DNA of 64,000 nt, from contig NZ_SLZG01000011.1 in the NCBI RefSeq assembly GCF_004341625.1, positions 62,001 to 126,000 on the forward strand, in the 5' to 3' direction. The position numbers and the translations under genes were made by a program. The notes beneath the pieces are model-generated. The model did no database searches and was not told the origin of the DNA. It saw only the letters and a list, made by a program, of their open reading frames with translations. The DNA comes from Rhizobium sp. BK376. Lineage in GTDB: Bacteria; Pseudomonadota; Alphaproteobacteria; Rhizobiales; Rhizobiaceae. Position 1 is the stretch's first letter. The number at the start of each line of letters is the position of its first letter. Below are positions 59,040-64,000 of this stretch, piece after piece.

Positions 59040-59513
59040 ATGCAAACCGTACTGCTTGTCATCTATCTCATGGTTGTCATCGCCTTGATCGGCGTCGTGC
59101 TGATCCAGCGCTCGGAAGGCGGCGGGCTCGGTATCGGCGGCGGATCCGGCTTCATGTCGGCTCGCGGAACGGCAAACGTCCTGACGAGAACGACCGCAAT
59201 TCTTGCAGCGCTGTTTTTCGTTCTGGCGCTCGGCATGAACGTGCTCTCTCGCTTCGAAGGCCGTCCGACCGATATTCTCGACCGGATTCCGGCAACGAGC
59301 GGCCAGGGCAACGGCATTCTCGATTCGCTTGGTGGCAACAAGGGCGCTCAGCCGGCAAACGGCCAGGCTCCCGCTCCGGCCGGCAATGGCGTTCCGAATA
59401 GCGGCGATGCCGCACCTCAGGCTCCGGCGGCGGGACAGCCCGCTCCGGCAGGCCAGGCACCGGCTGCGACCGCACCGGCGCAAGGCAACTCCGGCGTACC
59501 GACAGGTCAGTAA
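59040..59513 (+). CDS. secG: Protein translocase subunit SecG
   Basis: 157 residues. Two membrane helices (TVLLVIYLMVVIALIGVVLI and TTAILAALFFVLALGMNVLS) enclose the conserved loop RSEGGGLGIGGGSGFMSARG. The last ~75 residues are Ala/Pro/Gly/Gln-rich and low in complexity, as in other rhizobial SecG. It is part of the SecYEG channel. A strong terminator follows, so pyrG has its own promoter. Confidence 0.95.
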   Translation: MQTVLLVIYLMVVIALIGVVLIQRSEGGGLGIGGGSGFMSARGTANVLTRTTAILAALFFVLALGMNVLSRFEGRPTDILDRIPATSGQGNGILDSLGGNKGAQPANGQAPAPAGNGVPNSGDAAPQAPAAGQPAPAGQAPAATAPAQGNSGVPTGQ

Positions 59514-59537
59514 GCCGAGAGTTCAAGAAATCATCTT

Positions 59538-59570
59538 CCGGCAGGTCTCAGGATCTGCCGGTTTTCTTTT
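59538..59570 (+). terminator. Rho-independent terminator after secG
   Basis: CCGGCAG (59538-59544) pairs with CTGCCGG (59555-59561), followed by TTTTCTTTT (59562-59570). It is 24 bases after the secG stop. Confidence 0.88.
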
Positions 59571-59657
59571 GTCGACGTTCCGCTTAGCTTCCAAAAAATC
59601 CGGAAAGGAATTTTTGGGCTGGCGGAATCATTTGTTAAAAGGTATCCGGTGACTCCC

Positions 59658-61286
59658 ATGGCGCGATATGTATTCATCACTGGCGGCGTGGTTTCTTCTC
59701 TTGGAAAAGGAATTGCGGCCGCGGCTCTCGGAGCGTTGTTGCAGGCCCGTGGTTATCGGGTCCGGCTTCGCAAACTCGACCCCTATCTGAACGTGGATCC
59801 GGGCACCATGAGCCCGACCCAGCACGGCGAGGTCTTCGTCACCGACGACGGAGCGGAAACCGACCTCGATCTCGGTCACTACGAACGCTTCACCGGCCGT
59901 TCGGCGACAAAGACCGACAACATCACCACCGGTCGCATCTACAAGAATATCATCGACAAGGAACGGCGCGGCGACTATCTCGGCGCCACCGTTCAGGTCA
60001 TTCCGCATGTGACCAACGAGATCAAGGATTTCGTCACCGAGGGCAATGATGACTACGATTTCGTCATCTGCGAAATCGGCGGCACGGTCGGCGACATCGA
60101 AGCCATGCCCTTCATGGAAGCGATCCGCCAGCTCGGTAACGACCTGCCGCGCGGCACCGCAATCTACGTCCACCTGACGCTGATGCCCTATATTCCGGCG
60201 GCCGGCGAATTGAAGACCAAGCCGACGCAGCACTCCGTCAAGGAACTGCAGGCGCTGGGTATTCATCCCGATATCTTGCTGGTTCGCGCCGACCGCGAAA
60301 TTCCGGAGGCAGAGCGGCGCAAGCTCTCGCTCTTCTGCAACGTGCGGCCGTCTGCCGTCATCCAGGCGCTCGATGTTGCCAACATTTACGACGTGCCCAT
60401 GGCCTACCACAAGGAAGGCCTTGACAACGAAGTTTTGGCCGCATTTGGCATCGAGCCGGCACCGAAGCCGCGTCTGGAGCAGTGGGAAGAGGTCTGCAAC
60501 CGCATCCGTACGCCGGAAGGCGAGGTGACGATCGCGATCGTCGGCAAGTACACCGGCCTCAAGGATGCCTACAAGTCTCTGATCGAGGCACTCCATCACG
60601 GCGGCATCGCCAACCGGGTCAAGGTCAAGCTCGAGTGGATCGAATCGGAAGTGTTCGAGAAGGAAGATCCGGCGCCCTATCTCGAGAAGGTCCATGGCAT
60701 TCTCGTTCCGGGCGGCTTCGGCGAGCGCGGCTCGGAAGGCAAGATCCATGCGGCCCGCTTCGCCCGCGAACGGCAGGTGCCGTATTTCGGCATATGCTTC
60801 GGCATGCAGATGGCTGTGATCGAAGCGGCGCGCAATCTCGGCGGCGTGGAAGCGGCATCCTCGACGGAATTCGGCCCGACCAAGGAGCCCGTCGTCGGTC
60901 TGATGACCGAGTGGCTGAAGGGCAACGAGTTGCAGAAGCGCACTGCGTCGGGCGACCTCGGCGGGACGATGCGCCTTGGCGCTTACAGGGCCGCCCTCAA
61001 GAAAGATACGAAGATCGCGCAGATCTACGGTTCGACCGATATCTCCGAGCGCCATCGCCACCGCTACGAAGTCAATATCGACTACAAGGACCGACTGGAG
61101 AATTGTGGCCTGATCTTCTCCGGCATGTCGCCTGACGGCATCTTGCCCGAGACGATCGAATATCCGGATCATCCCTGGTTCATCGGCGTTCAGTACCATC
61201 CGGAACTGAAATCTCGCCCGCTTGATCCGCATCCGTTGTTTGCAAGCTTCATCGAAGCGGCATTGGAACAGAGCCGTTTGGTCTAG
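59658..61286 (+). CDS. pyrG: CTP synthase
   Basis: 542 residues. The synthetase domain has ITGGVVSSLGKGIAAA (P-loop), LRKLDPYLNVDPGTMSP, VFVTDDGAETDLDLGHYERF and EIGGTVGDIEAMPF. The glutaminase domain has GILVPGGFGERG, the nucleophile Cys in GICFGMQMAVIE and the catalytic His/Glu in VQYHPELKSRP. It makes CTP from UTP and glutamine. I use the ATG before ARYVFITGG; a GTG three codons earlier has AAGG at ideal spacing and may be the true start. Confidence 0.96.
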   Translation: MARYVFITGGVVSSLGKGIAAAALGALLQARGYRVRLRKLDPYLNVDPGTMSPTQHGEVFVTDDGAETDLDLGHYERFTGRSATKTDNITTGRIYKNIIDKERRGDYLGATVQVIPHVTNEIKDFVTEGNDDYDFVICEIGGTVGDIEAMPFMEAIRQLGNDLPRGTAIYVHLTLMPYIPAAGELKTKPTQHSVKELQALGIHPDILLVRADREIPEAERRKLSLFCNVRPSAVIQALDVANIYDVPMAYHKEGLDNEVLAAFGIEPAPKPRLEQWEEVCNRIRTPEGEVTIAIVGKYTGLKDAYKSLIEALHHGGIANRVKVKLEWIESEVFEKEDPAPYLEKVHGILVPGGFGERGSEGKIHAARFARERQVPYFGICFGMQMAVIEAARNLGGVEAASSTEFGPTKEPVVGLMTEWLKGNELQKRTASGDLGGTMRLGAYRAALKKDTKIAQIYGSTDISERHRHRYEVNIDYKDRLENCGLIFSGMSPDGILPETIEYPDHPWFIGVQYHPELKSRPLDPHPLFASFIEAALEQSRLV

Positions 61287-61318
61287 GCCTTTCCCGGACA
61301 TTTAGATGTATGAGACAC

Positions 61319-61342
61319 AAAACCCGGCGAAAGCCGGGTTTT
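61319..61342 (+). terminator. Rho-independent terminator after pyrG
   Basis: AAAACCCGGC (61319-61328), loop GAAA, GCCGGGTTTT (61333-61342): ten perfect pairs with a GNRA loop, 32 bases after the pyrG stop. Confidence 0.9.
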
Positions 61343-61616
61343 GCTATTTCCGGTGGCACCTAATCTTTTCAATTCTCGAGCGCGCTCTGACGCTGTCGAT
61401 GACAGTCTCGCCGAGGGGACCTCATAGGTTGACGGTGCCGGGAGCGCATAGGATCACTTCTCGGTGTCAGCTTCGGTGCGACGCGGGAATCCGCCTTGCT
61501 CCAAAAGGCTAAAAGGCTACAACGGCTTGCAGATCCGCGGCGCGTGACGCATCATCCGGTCTCGAACGGCCGTGACAGCCCCACGCGAAGCGGCACACCG
61601 ATCAGAGGGAATGACC
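61343..61616. other. Intergenic region before the FecR-like gene
   Basis: About 270 bases with no credible gene. It should hold the promoter of the FecR-cyclase pair. I see no clear operator; there is GAGGG ahead of the FecR-like start. Confidence 0.4.
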
Positions 61617-62150
61617 ATGGACGGGAAAATCGGACTGGTTCGGATCGCGTTCGCCGTGGCTTTATGTGCATTCGGAGCCCAGGACGCGCTGGCGCAATCT
61701 GCAGCCAGTTGTTCGCTTCAACCGGTCAACGCGACGACACGGCTGACGTTGCATTGCGGCCGCGGAATAAGCATCACGGCGGAAAGCGGCGCACGCTTCC
61801 AGTTTCTGGACCGCAATGGCGACGGCCAGATCGACGCGGCTTCGCTCGATGGCAAGGCCATCGTGCTCGACGTCGATAGCGCCCGCGTCAAGGGCGGCTT
61901 TCAGGTGGTGACGCCCCAGGCGATCGCGGCGGTGCGAGGAACTCGTTGGGCGGTCGACGTTCAGAGCGACAAGACGGCTGTGCTCGTGCTGCGCGGACGT
62001 GTTTCCGTGCGCCGCTCGGACCAAAGAAACGGCGTCGTGCTTGGCGTCGGGCAGGGGGTGGATGTCCAGTCAGGCACTAGCACGCCGTTGACCGTCAAGC
62101 GCTGGCCCACGGCGCGCGTCAATGCGCTGATGGCAAGGCTGGGTCAATAA
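61617..62150 (+). CDS. Periplasmic FecR-like protein
   Basis: 177 residues. Signal peptide to about DALAQS (residue 21). The mature part is a FecR-type beta domain: TLHCGRGISITAESGARFQFLD, GGFQVVTPQAIAAVRGTRWAVDV, KTAVLVLRGRVSVRR, VLGVGQGVDV. The VTPxAxAAVRGTxW stretch is the core FecR signature. It lacks the N-terminal cytoplasmic part of true FecR. It is followed after six bases by a CHASE2 cyclase, so it probably acts as a periplasmic partner of that sensor. GAGG eight bases before the ATG fixes the start. Confidence 0.88.
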   Translation: MDGKIGLVRIAFAVALCAFGAQDALAQSAASCSLQPVNATTRLTLHCGRGISITAESGARFQFLDRNGDGQIDAASLDGKAIVLDVDSARVKGGFQVVTPQAIAAVRGTRWAVDVQSDKTAVLVLRGRVSVRRSDQRNGVVLGVGQGVDVQSGTSTPLTVKRWPTARVNALMARLGQ

Positions 62151-62156
62151 CGCACA

Positions 62157-64000
62157 ATGCGAAAGCCTCCACTACTGACCTTGGTCGCGGCCCTCCTCGC
62201 GGCCTCATGGGGCGCCAGCCTTGGCGTGCTGCATCTCAGGGGCGACATACCAGTCGTCGATGGTGTCGAAGCGACGCTGACGAATTTCAGGACGACGCTG
62301 CTTGGGCGACATACGCCCCCTGACATCGTCACCATAGTCGCAATCGACGACGATACAGCGCGACAAGCCGGCGCCTATCCCCTGCCACGCGCAACCTTGG
62401 CCAAGATCGTCACCGACATCCAGAAATCGAAGCCCAAGGCGATCGCGCTCGACATGCTTCTTGTCGACGCGGGACCGGAGGAGGGTGACAAGGCCCTGAC
62501 AGATGCACTGGGCCAGGGAAACACTGTCCTTGCGGCCGCGGCCGTCTTTCCCGAGAGCCGGCAGCAGATTGCAGATACCGGCGAGAACCTGCTGACTGGC
62601 CTTCCGAAGGCCAGCGAACTACTCCTGCCGCAACGGCGTTTCACGGACGCGGCTGCGGTTGGTTTCGTCAACGTGCAGACAGACAAGAGCGGGGCACCGC
62701 GCTTCGTGCCGATGTTTCTGCGCAGCGGCACCAGCATAGTGCCCTCCTTCCCGCTGCGCGTGGCCACGCTTGCAAGCGGCGCCGATCCCGTTATCGAGCC
62801 GGATGGTATCCTGCTTGGAAATCGCGAAGTCGGAACGGATATCGGCCATATGCTGCCGCTATCCTTTTACGGCCCGCGAGGCACGATCCGCACCGTCAGC
62901 GCCACCGCTGCGTTGAACGGACAGATTCCCGAAAACGTCATCAAGGACCATATCGTGGTCATAGGAGCGACGGTTACGGGTGGCGGCGACGTGTTTCCGA
63001 CGCCCTTCGACCCTGTCTTTCCCGGCGCGGAGGTCGTCTCGACCGCGATAACCCATCTGATGGCTGGCGATGGACTGGTTCGCGATCATAACGTCAGGCT
63101 CATCGATGCGGGGTTGGCGGTCGCCTTGTCCGTCCTGTTGATCGGGCTTCTTGCCTGGCAGCGCAGTGCTATCGGTATTGCCACCATCTTGAGCGTCATC
63201 TTCCTCTGGGCGATGGTGAATTTGGCCGCATTCGCACATGGCATCTGGCTTTCGGCAGCACTGCCCATGGCGGCGGCGGGGCCGCCGGCGGTCCTTTTCG
63301 GCGCAGCTCAACTTCTCCTCGGCAGGCGCCAGGCGCATCATTTCGCGCAGCAGAGCCAGCTTTTGCAGCGCGTCCAGGCGCCGGGCCTTACGGAGTTCCT
63401 GGCCCGCAATCCCGATTTTCTGACCCAGCCGGTCCGGCAGGAAGCAGCTGTCGTCTTCATTGACATCAACGGCTTCACCGGCTTGAGCGAAACGATCGGT
63501 CCGACGGCAGTGCGGGAATTGCTGAACGACTTTTACAATCTTATCGATGATGAAGTCATCGCCAACAACGGCGCCATCATCAGCTTCATGGGTGACGGTG
63601 CCATGATCCTGTTCGGCCTGCCGCAACCGGGACCGCAGGATGCAACAAACGCCTTGCGCTGCTGCGTCAGGCTTGCCGACCGTACGCGGCGCTGGCTTGA
63701 AGGGCTTCCGGAAGCGACAGCGTCGCGCATCGGTTTCAAGATCGGCGCCCATTTCGGTACCATCGTCGCCTCGCGACTAGGCGGCGGCAGCCGACAGCAG
63801 ATCACAGCGACAGGCGACACTGTGAACGTCGCAAGCCGGCTCATGGAGGTTGCTGCCCATTTCGGCAACGAGGTTGCGATCAGCGACGAACTTCTCAAGG
63901 TTGCCGGTCGTGACAGCGAGCCTTTTCAAACCGGCACCCTGGATGGACCAATGGAAACCCAGCTTCGTGGTCGAGCAGGTTCGATTGCGGTGTGGCTATG
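62157..64000 (+). CDS. CHASE2-domain class III adenylate/guanylate cyclase, 3' end cut by window edge
   Basis: At least 614 residues; the frame runs off the right edge. A membrane segment (about 7-26) precedes a CHASE2 extracellular domain (about 40-310: TIVAIDDDTARQAGAYPLPRATLAKIV, IALDMLLVDA, VVIGATVTGG). Three membrane helices follow (about 320-390), then a class III cyclase domain from residue 432. Metal aspartates are in VVFIDINGFT and FMGDGAMILFG; GDTVNVASRL carries the Asn/Arg transition-state residues. The purine-selecting Lys and Asp of typical adenylate cyclases read Ser (ISFMGDG) and Gln (QITATGD). It makes a cyclic nucleotide in response to an envelope signal, probably with the FecR-like protein. 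Confidence 0.92.
   Translation, partial: MRKPPLLTLVAALLAASWGASLGVLHLRGDIPVVDGVEATLTNFRTTLLGRHTPPDIVTIVAIDDDTARQAGAYPLPRATLAKIVTDIQKSKPKAIALDMLLVDAGPEEGDKALTDALGQGNTVLAAAAVFPESRQQIADTGENLLTGLPKASELLLPQRRFTDAAAVGFVNVQTDKSGAPRFVPMFLRSGTSIVPSFPLRVATLASGADPVIEPDGILLGNREVGTDIGHMLPLSFYGPRGTIRTVSATAALNGQIPENVIKDHIVVIGATVTGGGDVFPTPFDPVFPGAEVVSTAITHLMAGDGLVRDHNVRLIDAGLAVALSVLLIGLLAWQRSAIGIATILSVIFLWAMVNLAAFAHGIWLSAALPMAAAGPPAVLFGAAQLLLGRRQAHHFAQQSQLLQRVQAPGLTEFLARNPDFLTQPVRQEAAVVFIDINGFTGLSETIGPTAVRELLNDFYNLIDDEVIANNGAIISFMGDGAMILFGLPQPGPQDATNALRCCVRLADRTRRWLEGLPEATASRIGFKIGAHFGTIVASRLGGGSRQQITATGDTVNVASRLMEVAAHFGNEVAISDELLKVAGRDSEPFQTGTLDGPMETQLRGRAGSIAVWL

Overview
The window is a chromosomal segment of an alphaproteobacterium, most likely a member of the Rhizobiaceae (Rhizobium/Neorhizobium type). 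The evidence is the roughly 60% GC coding sequence and the many proteins of rhizobial type (DUF1489, DUF2336, BTLCP-type cysteine peptidase, ATP12 chaperone, class III formaldehyde dehydrogenase set, PccA/PccB). A mosaic palindromic intergenic repeat of the kind common in Rhizobium genomes and a full-spacing CtrA-like box point the same way. I see no rRNA operon, transposase, prophage, CRISPR array or plasmid gene. Most of the window is housekeeping DNA with conserved hypothetical genes between.

Layout. 1-3.7 kb: start of gcvT (runs off the left edge) behind a tandem glycine riboswitch; a DUF3008 protein; a secreted CxxC protein next to a PCu(A)C copper chaperone; fluoride exporter crcB. 3.8-8.6 kb: rightward genes for a pseudouridine synthase, a small membrane protein, a HAD phosphatase, the F1-ATPase assembly chaperone ATP12, a lipoprotein and pccB. 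8.7-17.1 kb: DoxX; sugE/gdx preceded by a guanidine-II riboswitch; a complete glutathione-dependent formaldehyde route (adhC, gfa, fghA, with a UPF0178 gene overlapping fghA); a SRPBCC-M50 protease fusion; then pccA. PccA and PccB together form propionyl-CoA carboxylase but are encoded about 6 kb apart on opposite strands. 17.2-23.4 kb: EamA transporter, XRE regulator with a Rhizobium repeat touching its stop codon, lipB, tRNA-Leu(GAG), a DUF2092 protein overlapping a tiny RR/Cys protein, two small envelope proteins, a BON protein and a degenerate deformylase-like protein.

23.6-36.2 kb: mgtE, a MerR regulator, DUF1624 and DUF599 membrane proteins, sdaA, DUF1489, a D-Ala-D-Ala carboxypeptidase with SPOR domain, a membrane-anchored unknown behind a CtrA-like box, a BTLCP protease, an AT-rich gap, a proline iminopeptidase, a double PilZ protein and a PAS protein. 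36.2-48.8 kb: candidate small RNA with an orphan terminator, rhomboid protease, CBS protein, patatin, folE-hisI, a NifU-like scaffold with yidD, a RraB-like protein, a giant Sel1-repeat protein, thrS, a lysophospholipid acyltransferase and a secreted unknown. 48.9-64 kb: nitroreductase with flavin reductase, a CitE-like protein with a changed active site, DUF2336, an AI-2E family permease, a phytase-like secreted protein, parE, an alpha/beta hydrolase, tpiA, secG, pyrG, and a FecR-like protein followed by a CHASE2 class III cyclase cut by the right edge.

The least explained items are the deformylase-like protein with all three catalytic motifs changed, the DUF2092/small-protein overlapping pair, the SRPBCC-M50 fusion, the cyclase with atypical purine-recognition residues beside a FecR-like partner, and the orphan terminator before the rhomboid gene. 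I did not find a clearly new multi-gene defence or mobile system; these are single-locus leads.
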